DNA from: Hymenopellis radicata
Lineage: Eukaryota; Basidiomycota; Agaricomycetes; Agaricales; Physalacriaceae
DNA: 11,707 nucleotides
Assembly (NCBI GenBank): GCA_015501595.1
Contig: JADNRX010001281.1
Coordinates: 1 to 11,707, forward strand
Reading direction: 5' to 3'
The position numbers and the translations under genes are program-made. This document shows, piece after piece, positions 1-8,508 of this stretch (position 1 is its first letter; the number at the start of each line of letters is the position of its first letter). Under the pieces are notes generated by a model, which saw only the letters and a program-made list of their open reading frames with translations, was not told the DNA's origin and did not search any database.

Positions 1-1188
1 GAACAGGCCAAACGACGAGCGCGGTCCGTCAGAGAAAAGCAAGGATAAATGGCTGCATTGAGTAGTTGCCAAAACAAAGAATATCGTTTATTACCCGCAG
101 AGAAATTCATTAGCCGTTAAGCCAAATGAGCTTCCATATGGCCAAGTGTAAGCACTTAAGGCTTCAAAAGGTTGGCAGGCATGAAGAAGAACCATCAGCC
201 GAGGGATTCGGAATGGCTAGCCGTCGCGGTTACACCAAGGAGACTATAACTTACGAGAAGAGAGGTAAAGAGTCTAGGGTGCGGAAAGCCAGTACACAGT
301 TCCTCGAAGATTCTAGGGGGGACTCCAATATCAAACATCGGACGGGGAACACAAGAGGTGGAGGATGAGGAGATTCGGAAGAAGACGTCGAAGGTACGAT
401 TCAAAGCACGATGAGTGGCGGCGTATGGTTCGAACCCCAGGCAACGAGTTTCAACTTTTGCTTCATACCATCACTGCTTCCTTCCGTCAACATCCGACGA
501 CTCGCTCGACATTACCTTTTCGACTGGCGCGGTATCGACAGCGATAAACGGCGCTTTTTCAGGAAGACTATTGAGGCGCCAGCAATGCGCAGTCAGATAC
601 ATATGTTGACGACCCTTCCTTCGCCTTCCCACTCTGGCTCAATGCCCGGGATGTCCGGATTCACGTCGGAGAATGCAGAGCTAGACGCAGAGTGTTGAAT
701 GAGACGTGACAGTGCGCAAGCAAGGAGGAACAGGTTATGCTTTGGCCAGGAAAACGGTGAGTCTGAAGTCTTCCGCCGTCTCATGCTTCCTGCTGTTCTG
801 CTCTTTGCATACTCATGGAAACCGCCCCCCTTCTATAGCCCTCTATGACATTATAAATGCTGCCGTCTACGACTCTGCGAGCTCGGCCCGCCCAGCTATC
901 GATTTCTCTCCTGCTCTTGACCTCAATACTCGATCTAGTGTACGCACGCCGAGTTTCCCTCGCATTTACTTCCTTTCGGGCAAGGAAACGACTGTCGAAG
1001 ATACTCCTTGGTAGTCGCCTACTGCCCTGAGCATGTTCGTAATGCGGAGCAGTCTGTCGGACGAGACACATATCATTGGTATCAACTAACTGGATATCTG
1101 TTTCTGAGAGCTCGACTCGTCCCCTCTTCAAAAGTCCTACTACCAATCTAATACACACACATATGTGAATGCACATATTACACGCTAG
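1..1188. other. Gene-poor stretch, no supported gene
   Basis: I cannot support a gene here. On the minus strand a frame stays open for about 90 codons (roughly 470 down to 195). It reads like protein but has no ATG near its beginning and no partner exon that I could find. A TATAAAT sequence at 852-858 on the plus strand, with an ATG at 1033 and a possible GT donor at 1079, could be the promoter and first exon of the spliced gene at 1189-1446. However, joining 1078 to 1189 puts the reading frame out of phase, so the link is not established. Confidence 0.4.
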
Positions 1189-1446
1189 GGCGAACGCGTA
1201 GAGCTTTCCCTCAGAAATCCAGCGCAAACCCTGGGAGACACCGTGGACGATGGCTTATTTACTGGTGAGTGTGCGGAATACGGACTCCCCTTTGTAGACC
1301 TATAATCGTTCCTTGTCTCCCCATAGTCACTTCTCCTCGTCTAGTCTGGAAATGGATGATCGCAACCTTCGTGGTAGCATGTACGTCCCTTTTGTATTCC
1401 ACGTCATCTCGCATCTAATTGTACAGTTCGTCGCTCATCTATTTAG
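1189..1446 (+). CDS. Candidate 3' end of a spliced host gene, unknown function
   Basis: Three exons can be drawn: 1189-1264, 1327-1380 and 1427-1446. They are separated by introns of 62 nt (GTGAGT...CATAG) and 46 nt (GTACGT...ACAG). The reading frame is kept through both joins. The first exon follows a CTAG acceptor and reads GERVELSLRNP, then the second continues as SPRLVWKWMIATFVV, and the frame ends at TAG 1444-1446. About 48 residues are visible. I do not recognise the family. The hydrophobic WMIATFVVA stretch could be part of a membrane segment, but it is short. The 5' exons were not located. The evidence is only the two good splice pairs in phase; chance agreement is possible. Confidence 0.35.
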
Positions 1447-1950
1447 GCTTGACAAGTAAACTTTCGAATTGAGATGAAAAGCCGGCAAGCATGCAGTCGA
1501 AGCCAAGCACCGGAAAATTCGAAATTCGGAGGTGACGTGTATGACCGGTAGATCACCGAGGCGACACCCACAAGCGCCCATATCTAATGACACATGGATA
1601 TTCACCTGCTAAGCAGTTTTACGCTCCGTGTGGCGCTTACCGGGAAGTTGTATTGACGCCGCCATCACCAAGCTCACGCGAGGCGATGCACTCGGAGTAC
1701 TGCCAATCCCGGCTCATCGCGAGGAACGAGGGATAGAGCTTATCTTAGGTGCCTTCGATCTCTTCCGGTTCGCCGCGTAGCGGACATTTCGTATTATCAC
1801 GGTGTTTAGTCCTACTACACAGTGATCCTTGTCCCTTTCCCGTTCTCGTCCTTCCGTACGGCCGAATAGTGGCCAAACGACTCTTATCCACAAGGCGTGG
1901 GTTTAACCATCCACCTCCTCCTCCATCTTTCTTCTTGGGGTCGAATCCGG
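1447..1950. other. Non-coding stretch, nothing recognised
   Basis: No open frame with an ATG start, repeat or RNA gene stands out in this stretch. Short stop-free runs on the plus strand after about 1750 begin at non-ATG codons and may be intron or untranslated sequence of the candidate gene that follows. Confidence 0.4.
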
Positions 1951-2255
1951 GGATCTATCACGAGAAAGGGAACTCCGCTGACATATGCCCTGTCATTTTG
2001 CATCAGTTCTGCAGTTCCTCGAGACCAGGTCTATCTGGAAACGGTGAGAATTGCTGATTCATGTCGAGTTGGTAACATACAGGAAGGAAAACTATCCCGA
2101 GACCGTTCCATCGTCACTGGAGGGTGATTCCTTTCTTTTGGTCATCCCATTGCGATCGTGAGTTCTGACGGGAATTGACAACCATCTTCACTTCACTTTC
2201 GAGCCCTAGACGGTCAACATGTATACAGTACTTACTCTCGAAGTCTGAGTACTAA
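1951..2255 (+). CDS. Candidate 3' part of a spliced host gene, unknown function
   Basis: An open frame ending ...SSAVPRDQVYLET at 2043 runs into a GTGAGA donor. Using the AG at 2085-2086 as acceptor (43-nt intron), the next exon 2087-2157 reads in phase as ENYPETVPSSLEGDSFLLV. A second donor GTGAGT at 2158 pairs with a CCCTAG acceptor ending at 2209 (52-nt intron, CTGAC branch-like site). The frame then continues to a TAA at 2253-2255. The left limit is uncertain, since no ATG lies in frame; 1951 is only where the frame starts to look coding. The stop codon coincides with the first bases of the target-site duplication of the adjacent retrotransposon. In an alternative reading the last stretch is an intron (donor at 2220, branch TACTAAC at 2250-2256) that the element entered. 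Family not recognised. Confidence 0.3.
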
Positions 2256-2257
2256 CA
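2253..2257. repeat. Target-site duplication, left copy (TAACA)
   Basis: TAACA lies immediately before the 5' LTR and is repeated exactly after the 3' LTR (3701-3705). A 5-bp duplication is the usual footprint of an LTR-retrotransposon integrase. It fixes both ends of the element. Confidence 0.95.
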
Positions 2258-2441
2258 TGTTGAAATCAGGTGATTTCGCGTTGGACAATCTTGGCTAAAT
2301 TACCGATCGTTTCCACGGACCCCTTTTTATTTCACCTTATATACCTGTTCAATGCGATTCTGAGCCCTTGCGCGTTTGCAACGGGTTCCCTGCCATTTCT
2401 GCTTGTCCCAGTTTTCGTTGTTTCCAGGTTCTAAACCAACA
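2258..2441 (+). repeat. 5' LTR (184 bp)
   Basis: Begins TGTTGAAATC and ends AAACCAACA. By eye it is identical, base for base, to 3517-3700. It carries a TATATA box (2338-2343) about 100 bp before its end, so transcription of the element would start inside it. Confidence 0.95.
2338..2343 (+). promoter_or_regulatory. TATA box in the LTR
   Basis: TATATA within TTATATACC. It is the only TATA-like string in the LTR and is placed as expected for a U3 promoter driving the gag transcript. The same string is present in the 3' LTR. Confidence 0.5.
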
Positions 2442-2617
2442 CAAACGCGCGGCACAACCCAGCCACACTCTCGTCACTCGGAGGCTTGCTAACTGTTCGG
2501 AGCGCCGTTTCACCCCTATCCCCAACGACGACCACGAAGACAGACTAGGCTAACTGTTCGCTAGTGCTGTTCCCACCCACTCCCCACGACGCGCTACAAC
2601 GTTCTTAAACATCCATC
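2442..2617 (+). other. Leader of the gag-only element with a degenerate 61-bp duplication
   Basis: The 12-mer GCTAACTGTTCG occurs at 2488-2499 and again at 2549-2560. The C-rich sequence after each copy is also similar (CCCCTATCCCCAACGACG against CCCACTCCCCACGACG). This suggests an old tandem duplication of about 61 bp inside the leader. The stretch would hold any packaging signal, but nothing in the sequence identifies one. Confidence 0.55.
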
Positions 2618-3465
2618 ATGTCCGACGACTCCACCCGTATCTCCATTGCAAAACTCAACGACTCCAACTACGGCACCTGGTCCATGATGATAGAGGCGCT
2701 GCTCACTTCGAAGGAGCTCTTTACCGATATCATGGAGGTCGCAGTTGATACCGTGGACGACAAGGGAGATCCTAGGGCGCAGTCTGACATTGATGCTGAG
2801 ATAGAGAAGAAGTTGAAGAAGCGGTCGAAGACGAAGATGGCTCAGGCTCGCTCAGAGATGATTCTGCGTGTCGAGCCGAGTCAGCTGTCGCACATGCGCG
2901 ACAAGGACCCCTTGACGGTGTGGGAGGACTTGAAGTCTGTTCACCGACTCCCTGGGTTCACCGGGTCGCTGGTGCAGCGCAAGAAGCTCCTACTGATGAA
3001 CATGAAGAAGGGACAGTCGATGGTGAACTGGATTGGAGAAGTGAAAGAGCATGCGTTTAACATGGGCGAAGCTGGTTCAGCAGTTACCGAGGCGGACCAG
3101 ATTCTCGCCATCACCGTTGGACTTCCCGCCGCTTACAAATCCATCATTTCCACCTTCAACGCCACTTCCCCAAAGACCTCACACTTGACTTTGTGACTAC
3201 GCAGCTCCTGAACGAGGAGGCGAGTCTCAGTTTCACTACTACCAATAATACAACCTCTACCGCGCGCAAGTCTGGCGACGTCGCCATGGCTGCCTATCAC
3301 CACAACCCGCCGAAATGCTACCTTTGCGATGGACCCCACCTCAAGCGTGACTGCCCTAACCTTGCCTCTTTCGAGTCCTGGAAGAAGGGAGTCAATGCCG
3401 GCGAAGCCCACGTCGCTAAGGAGATGATTGATTCAGATTTTGAAGATGCTGAGGACCCCTTTTAG
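2618..3465 (+). pseudogene. gag: Copia-type gag (capsid/nucleocapsid), one frameshift
   Basis: Gag forms the cytoplasmic virus-like particle that packages element RNA. The ATG at 2618 has good context (CATCATGTC). The N-terminal part opens with AKLNDSNYGTWSMMIEALL, the start typical of the Copia gag domain (DUF4219/UBN2 families). It continues through VWEDLKSVH and QRKKLLLMNMKKGQSM, usual landmarks of that family. The first frame ends at TGA 3194-3196. The next frame is open across the same place, continues as TQLLNEEASLS and ends at TAG 3463-3465. A zinc knuckle, C-x2-C-x3-H-x4-C, lies at 3316-3354, followed by an acidic tail (DSDFEDAEDPF). The break is most simply one missing base at the CCCC run 3168-3171. 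Whether this is a mutation, a sequencing error or, less likely, recoding cannot be told from one copy. Confidence 0.9.
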
Positions 3466-3507
3466 TTCATTTCCTTTCTTATTCTCGTTTGTTTGACTGT
3501 TTAGATT

Positions 3508-3516
3508 GCGGGAGAG
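3508..3516 (+). other. Polypurine tract
   Basis: GCGGGAGAG directly precedes the 3' LTR (purines except one C). This is the expected place for the plus-strand primer in reverse transcription. It is short, so the call rests mainly on position. Confidence 0.6.
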
Positions 3517-3700
3517 TGTTGAAATCAGGTGATTTCGCGTTGGACAATCTTGGCTAAATTACCGATCGTTTCCACGGACCCCTTTTTATTTCACCTTATA
3601 TACCTGTTCAATGCGATTCTGAGCCCTTGCGCGTTTGCAACGGGTTCCCTGCCATTTCTGCTTGTCCCAGTTTTCGTTGTTTCCAGGTTCTAAACCAACA
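3517..3700 (+). repeat. 3' LTR (184 bp)
   Basis: Same sequence as 2258-2441 with no difference that I can see, flanked on its right by the second TAACA. LTRs are made identical at insertion, so no detectable divergence means a young insertion or recent gene conversion between the two. Confidence 0.95.
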
Positions 3701-3705
3701 TAACA
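3701..3705. repeat. Target-site duplication, right copy (TAACA)
   Basis: Exact repeat of 2253-2257. Removing the element and one copy restores the uninterrupted target GTACTAACAAGGTTAG. Confidence 0.95.
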
Positions 3706-3925
3706 AGGTTAGCACGAAAGAAGCGCCGGCGTACACCTCCAAGCACGGAAATGTTCGCCATGGCTCCTAGTCTCGTCATGGAGAAGTGTCGGTAGGCCGG
3801 GAGCCAACTACTGTACTCTTTCGACCGCATTTTCACATAACGCGTCACGCGCTGATACGCACAGTACAGTTTGGAAGCAGAAAGGCTACATTTTGCGAAT
3901 TCTGTACGACCTCTAGACGAAAGAC
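3706..3925 (+). other. Flank of the insertion; stop-free stretch, possible exon
   Basis: After the target site a plus-strand frame runs without a stop from about 3716 to a TAG near 3914. It lacks an ATG. It could be an exon of the gene whose upstream part lies left of the retrotransposon (acceptor GGTTAG at 3711-3715), but the phase with the upstream exon does not decide between two readings. I do not recognise the product. Confidence 0.2.
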
Positions 3926-5576
3926 ATGTCTAAACAAGACACCAAGTACTTAGAAGTCTACGCTAAAGACTTACAGGAGACTCTCTTAGGACGCGAAGAG
4001 ACTCCTAGGTGGCCAATACGCGCCTACGGACCGAACTACCGAAACCCGGCATTTCCCGTAACGTTCTACAGAAACCTTAAAACGTACCTGAATATCAAAT
4101 ACTCAATGCGCCCGGGTATGTTACTACAACCCGATGAGCCTCGAGTTCGACTCGATTACGCTTCATAAAAGATAAGTACTTAAACAAGGTGTTTAGACAA
4201 AACCTCAAAGACAAGTCCAGAAGTCAGAAGTTGTTCAGAATGTGTACCAAGTGTACCCATGGACCCTCACGTACCACGTATCGGGATCTCTACGGACCCG
4301 TATCGTCCCTGAGTATGAGTCAGGAAACTTCACCGGAATCAAGCCGGCTTGCATTTAATTCCGAGTGGCGCAGTACGCCACATGGACCGGCATTAAATAA
4401 GGCTCTAGAACCATGCAGAGTCATGCAGAGCAATCAGGAACGGGAACAATTCAAGTCCCTCACTCTTGACTAGACCAACCAGTAAAACCACCATAGTGGC
4501 GTAGTTCCCAGAGATACCCTTGACAAGTTGGGTATCCTTTGAAAGCTACGAATCAGACCTTTCACCAGAACCTAAGTACAAGGTACTTAGTTAGTACCCA
4601 GACCAGTAACAGCACTACGACGAGTCGGACCAGCTGGATTCCACAAGGAACATCCTACCAGTTGAGCCCGGCGAGCACAAGGTGTTATATCAAATACACC
4701 CAAAGCACGCAATCCGCAGGCGAAATGAGTCATCCGGGATACAGTGCACCCGATAACATAGTCCATAGGCCCGAAGAGTAAGTAGTTTATACCCGTATAG
4801 TCCCGGATTGTAGTATATAAAGGCCTGTACAACGTCGTAGTCAGTAGTTAATTTGCACCCGCGTATACAGCATAAGTGAAATACCAGTGTATCTTTGACT
4901 CGGAAACCATTGCTTCCACCGGTTTAAGTTTATCAACCGATCAGAACCTCCGTGAACCAGTAACAGTTTTACTTGGTGATCTTTGAGTTAGTACTCGGGA
5001 ACTTTGCGAATAGCACTTGTGAAAGTCCTCTGTCCGAGACGGAGTTTAAACGACAGAAACAAGAGCTGTGGACAAGGTAACTTAAGAACCCTTGAAGTCA
5101 CCGCGCTTGCAACTGCTTCGGATTCATATAAGAAGACAGGCACCTGTGGTTAGTTTAGACCAACTTAGTGTACCCAAGCCCGCGGATCTTTACGTACCCA
5201 AAGGCGATCTTGGTCCCTATACTCAGTTGAGTTAAAAGAGTGAATACACGAGATTAGTCAACCGGTTAGTCCTCGAGACTCAGTGTACTTGAGTGTCACC
5301 TCATTCGGCTAAGACCACGGGAACTTCCACTTCCCGGAATCCATAAGTTAAGAACCCTAGCTCCTCGAACTTGCACTTGTGCTAGTACAGGAAGTACATC
5401 ACACCCCCCGTTTGGAACCTCCTTGAGTCACCAGATCTTGACTAAGGTTGTAATTCGTTACGAGTGATAAGGTCGGATCCTTGTACTTGTTCATTAGGGA
5501 CTTCAGAAGTCCGAGTGTTTGTTTTGTTTTGTGTTTGTGTGTTGGTTGTGTGTATTTCTGTGGTGTATTTCTGCAC
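3926..5576. other. Unclassified block, possibly a decayed Gypsy LTR and remnant
   Basis: No recognisable protein is encoded on either strand. The longest ATG-initiated frame is 3926-4168 on the plus strand (80 aa, starting MSKQDTKYLEVYAKDLQETL); it matches nothing I know. The stretch repeats short words such as CCAGTAACAG (4606 and 4960 area) and has many CTTGAG/GTACCC words, unlike the host flanks. A TATATAAAG box sits at 4814-4822, and 5518-5560 is GT-rich. The block ends at a junction that looks like an LTR end plus leader (5577-5605). Together these make a plus-strand Gypsy LTR and promoter possible, but no second LTR copy was found in the window, so its left end is unknown. Confidence 0.3.
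4814..4822 (+). promoter_or_regulatory. TATA box, possible LTR promoter
   Basis: TATATAAAG is a strong TATA match in an otherwise unassigned block. If the block is an LTR, this would be its U3 promoter, reading toward the leader-like junction at 5591. Confidence 0.3.
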
Positions 5577-5605
5577 TGCACATCATATTCTGGAGCCCAC
5601 CGCGA
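5577..5605 (+). other. LTR-end/leader junction of a Gypsy element, plus strand
   Basis: TGCACA (LTR-like CA end) is followed by a few bases and then TGGAGCCCACCGCGA (5591-5605). The minus strand at 8392-8368 shows the same arrangement: TGCACA, a short spacer, then TGGAGCCACCGCGA. The TGG start resembles a primer-binding site, but I could not match either version to a full tRNA 3' end. The two junctions are inverted relative to each other and enclose the Gypsy gag. Confidence 0.45.
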
Positions 5606-5606
5606 C

Positions 5607-5624
5607 TCTGATCATATGATCAGA
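5607..5624. repeat. Perfect 18-bp palindrome
   Basis: TCTGATCATATGATCAGA equals its own reverse complement. It lies two bases after the leader-like junction. It could be a protein-binding site or a dimer-linkage-like element in the leader; nothing further supports either. Confidence 0.8.
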
Positions 5625-5820
5625 AGAACACCCTAGTGCATGTAATCTTGAGTCAATTGAACGTAGTGCTCCACACTACTTGAATAACAGCACACTTTGG
5701 TTACCGGGTTGAACCTTAACTTGAGTAAACAGGACTTCACCTAGTGATACCGTTGCCTTAGCAGTTGAAAAAGCGGTAGCTAGTGCCCTGACGCGACGTC
5801 GGATTTCAAGAAAGAGGGAA

Positions 5821-5873
5821 TGATATGCTGGATAGTCAATGAGTGTCGAAAGGATATCATGACATGAGACACC
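5821..5873 (+). repeat. 53-bp inverted repeat, left arm (inside gag)
   Basis: Begins TGATATGCTGG and is the exact reverse complement of 8509-8561. The segment lies in the gag frame (residues around CHDILSTLIDYPAYH on the minus strand), and coding similarity continues on both sides of it here. Confidence 0.95.
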
Positions 5874-6749
5874 CTCGGAATTTTCGTTGAGCATGGCTCG
5901 GATTTTCGAAATCCGTTGATAAGTGCGCTGTTTCTGTTGTTCGACCTCATCATTGGTAGACACTACTGGCCGTTGGGCTTGCAACGCATCTTCAATGATT
6001 TTAGTCAACTCGGGATCTCCAATAGTATCCAGGTTTTATCCTTGTCAACAGGCTCTTTGACTGTCTCTGGTTTGTCGGGACTTTGGTGCTTCCTCGACAG
6101 GATCTGTGAAACTGACTTGTTTCTTCACGGTATCACTACCTCGACTTGTCTTTGACTAGGTCGGGGAATGAAGTTCCCATGCAGATTCGGTCCTGGTTTC
6201 CGTTTCATAATTTCTACAGGCTGTTCGTTATGTTTTTCATTTTTAGACTGTGCACGCGTATTTGCTAATTGGCTCTCAAGAGGCTCTGTGAACGCGTCAA
6301 CAGGCCCAGACTTCAGGGAAGAGGAAAGGCTTATACCAGGGAAGGGTTGTCTTGGTGCCAACCTTGTTGTTGCGCCACGATCAGGCGCTCCAACAATTCT
6401 TCCTGCATAAGGGTAAGCCTTTTCTCTTCGGGTTCTTCTGAAGCCCTCTCCATCCTTGAGCCTAATCGAAATTTGACTGGGTATCCGATACCCGGTCCGC
6501 GTCTAGTATAGTCTGTGGACTAAACATGTCGTCTTCGCCATTTGCAATGAAGCTTTGAGTTTTAAGCATAGCTGATGCTTCGGGAGGTAACTTCCCGTTG
6601 GTCTTTTCCATGAGGTTCCACACCTGCCACGCTGGCCAGATGCCGGCTTTAGCCTTACTAGCGAGTGATACACCATTTCGCAAGAAGTAGTACTTTACTC
6701 CGTTAGGCTTGTATATCCAGCCTTCAGCTTCCATCTTCTTCTGATGAAC

Positions 6750-6791
6750 ACACTCTCTAACAAAATGACCTTCTTCACCGCAGAAGAAACA
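6750..6791 (-). other. CCHC zinc knuckle of the Gypsy gag
   Basis: CFFCGEEGHFVREC has the canonical C-x2-C-x4-H-x4-C spacing of nucleocapsid knuckles, which bind element RNA. It is in a different frame from the upstream gag stretch, so the shift near 6815, in a C-rich run (CCCCCGCCCC on the coding strand), falls just before it. Confidence 0.9.
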
Positions 6792-8367
6792 CTGGTTATG
6801 CTGTTGAGGTGGGGCGGGGGTCTTGGGTTCCCTTGAGGGTTCCGAGCTATGAAGCCGTTCGGTTGAACCGTTGGTGGCCCTCCCGGGTAGTTAGGAGCTC
6901 CCTGTGCTAAATGTTGTACAACCTCATACGGGTAGCTCAAAGGCTCTTGAGTATAGTCATATTGCATATGTTGAGTTCGAAGGTTGGGATTTCCCGTAGG
7001 GTTCCCTCTTAAGGCTTCTTTAACGGCTGCAAGTAACTGTTCATGTTGACGAGCTTGAGTCTGCTCTTGCGCCATCCTAGCCTTTGCTTCTAGGTTGAGT
7101 TTATCTAGTAACAAAGACAAGGATTCTGTCTGTTGAGCCAATGACTCTGTCTTAACTCTCGACGTAGAGGCTGGTATTAACATACGGTCAAAAGTTCTAC
7201 CGGTTACCTCGTGGGCTCCGCTGCTTGACCGAATATGTTCATGTCCCCAAAATGACTGCTAATAGCATCGGATACTTCATTCAACGTCCACTTCATGCCA
7301 TTTGTTTTGGCGTTCGCAGACGGCGTAGGATGCATCCGTTTCAATTCGACTTGTATACTGGCCCAAGTGGGTCCTAGAATACAAGGGACGAGTGACTCTA
7401 TAGCGGTCTTCTCGGTAATGTCTTTGCTTTTGATTAAGTACAGTAGTACGTGCATAATTACGCGCTTGAACTCAACCCAACCAGACTTGTTATAGATCGG
7501 GTTGGCTCGGTAGATGTTAAGCTTCTCTTCAAGTTCCCGAGGCGTGTGTTCTCGGTCTTCGGTGCCAGCACCGTAGCTTTCGAACACCGCTTTCTTGAAC
7601 TCGTCGTATTTAGCAGCACTGTACTCTGGCATAGCAAACCATTGCTTTCTAACGTCTTCATCAACATAGCTGACAGCTATCTCGATCTTAAGAGCGTCTT
7701 CTTGGATCTTCTTAGCTGGGAACAACCAGTCTAAGGCGTTGAAGTATCTTTTGATTCCAGCTTGAGTAGCCATAAACTCGGGTGCGTGTCTGGTCCCCGG
7801 AATCGGCAGGTTACTACCGTCCAACTTGTCACTAACCGCCTGCGACGGGTAATTGGCGGGATCTAAGGTAGCAGACATGGTGTTCCGTAAACTAGCAAAT
7901 AGACTATTGGGGTGTAAAGGATAGGCTGCAAGACCAAAGTCTTCGTCTTCTTCACTCGATTGGTCTTCTGGGTACGAGACAAGCGAAGGCTTGAAAGGTC
8001 TAGGTGCACCTGGTGCTTTTGGGTTGTTAGTCCTTGTCTGAGGAGTAACGGGTGTCGGGGCTGAAGTAGCTTTCCGACTTGAAGGTTGGTTTTGACTAGA
8101 CTGAGCTGCTCTGGCAATGGCTCGTTGTCTATCGGCTTCTCCACCGTTTACTAAGTAACCTGGCGGATGTAAACTTGGTCTGAGAACTCTACCTGAACTA
8201 GTTGAAGCACTTGAAGTACTCGCACTTGGTCTAGGTGGAGTGAACGCTCTGCCTGACTTTGCGTGTAACGCGAAGACTGCGAATTCGAGGTTCTTTTGGG
8301 AGTAATTTTGGTTTTTGGCGGTAACCTTTGGATTCCGAATCCTCAAGTTAAAAACAGATAAGCCCCC

Positions 8368-8392
8368 TCGCGGTGGCTCCAGATGTTGTGCA
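8368..8392 (-). other. LTR-end/leader junction of the Gypsy element, minus strand
   Basis: On the minus strand TGCACA is followed by ACATC and TGGAGCCACCGCGA, directly upstream of the gag frame. It matches the plus-strand junction 5577-5605 apart from a few missing bases. No full LTR lies beyond it: within about 35 bp the sequence becomes the tRNA-like gene. Confidence 0.45.
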
Positions 8393-8424
8393 TTATGTAA
8401 TTCCAAGTGTCAAATGAACAATAG

Positions 8425-8497
8425 TGGCTTGTCCTGGAATCGAACCAGGGACCTTCCGACTATGCATTGGGTGCTCTAACCACTGAGCTAACATGCC
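8425..8497 (-). tRNA. tRNA-Met(CAT)-like gene, degenerate
   Basis: The 73 nt fit tRNA numbering exactly. The D arm is GCTC-AGTGGTTA-GAGC, the variable loop AGGTC and the T arm CCTGG-TTCGATT-CCAGG, with discriminator A73. Both internal pol III boxes are present (TAGCTCAGTGG and GGTTCGATTCC). The acceptor stem GGCATGT/ACAAGCC has one A-A mismatch at 4-69. The anticodon arm is damaged: CCCAA pairs with TCGGA at three of five positions. The loop TGCATAG puts CAT at 34-36 but has G instead of the invariant U33. Elongator Met is the best reading. It is probably a pseudogene or a tRNA-derived retroposon head rather than a working tRNA. The first downstream T run is about 70 nt away (near 8351-8355). 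Confidence 0.7.
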
Positions 8498-8508
8498 ATG
8501 CTTCAACT

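Larger units (their letters stand above)
2258..3700 (+). mobile_element. Gag-only LTR retrotransposon (TR-GAG-like, Copia-type gag)
   Basis: The element is 1,443 bp and bounded by two identical 184-bp LTRs with TG...CA ends and a perfect 5-bp TSD. Inside are a 176-bp leader, one gag gene, about 50 bp of trailer and a short purine run before the 3' LTR. There is no space for protease, integrase, reverse transcriptase or RNase H. It is therefore non-autonomous but, unlike TRIM elements, keeps its own capsid gene. This is the layout described in plants as TR-GAG (terminal repeats with a GAG domain). Mobilisation must have used a relative's enzymes, which is inference. The identical LTRs point to recent insertion. 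I found no convincing primer-binding site: the bases after the 5' LTR (CAAACGCGCGG) do not start TGG. Confidence 0.95.
5676..8384 (-). pseudogene. gag: Ty3/Gypsy-type gag, broken, no pol
   Basis: Read on the minus strand. From 8384 the frame is open for nearly 400 codons: a Ser/Pro-rich N-terminal part, an acidic patch (SSEEDEDFG), then the capsid-like domain from about MSATLDPANYPS (ATG at 7878) through KQWFAMPEYSAAKYDEFKKA and GWVEFKRVI to SHFGDMNIFGQAAEP (7204). This order is that of retrotransposon gag proteins of Gypsy elements. The frame shifts near 7200 into a glutamine-rich, coiled-coil-like stretch (ESLAQQTESLSLLLDKLN). It shifts near 6815 into the CCHC knuckle (6750-6791), then near 6480, 6360, 6125, 6080 and 6030. 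The last part reads TKIIEDALQAQRP and fades at 5676. No ATG precedes 7878 in frame. Protease, reverse transcriptase, RNase H and integrase are absent from the window. Confidence 0.85.

Noticed and set aside
424..440. A second tRNA gene suggested by GGTTCGAACC
   Set aside because: The flanking bases do not form a T stem and there is no A box or cloverleaf around it.
195..470. A minus-strand gene with an open frame of about 90 codons
   Set aside because: No ATG, no convincing splice partners and no recognised motif; kept only as a remark on the left region.
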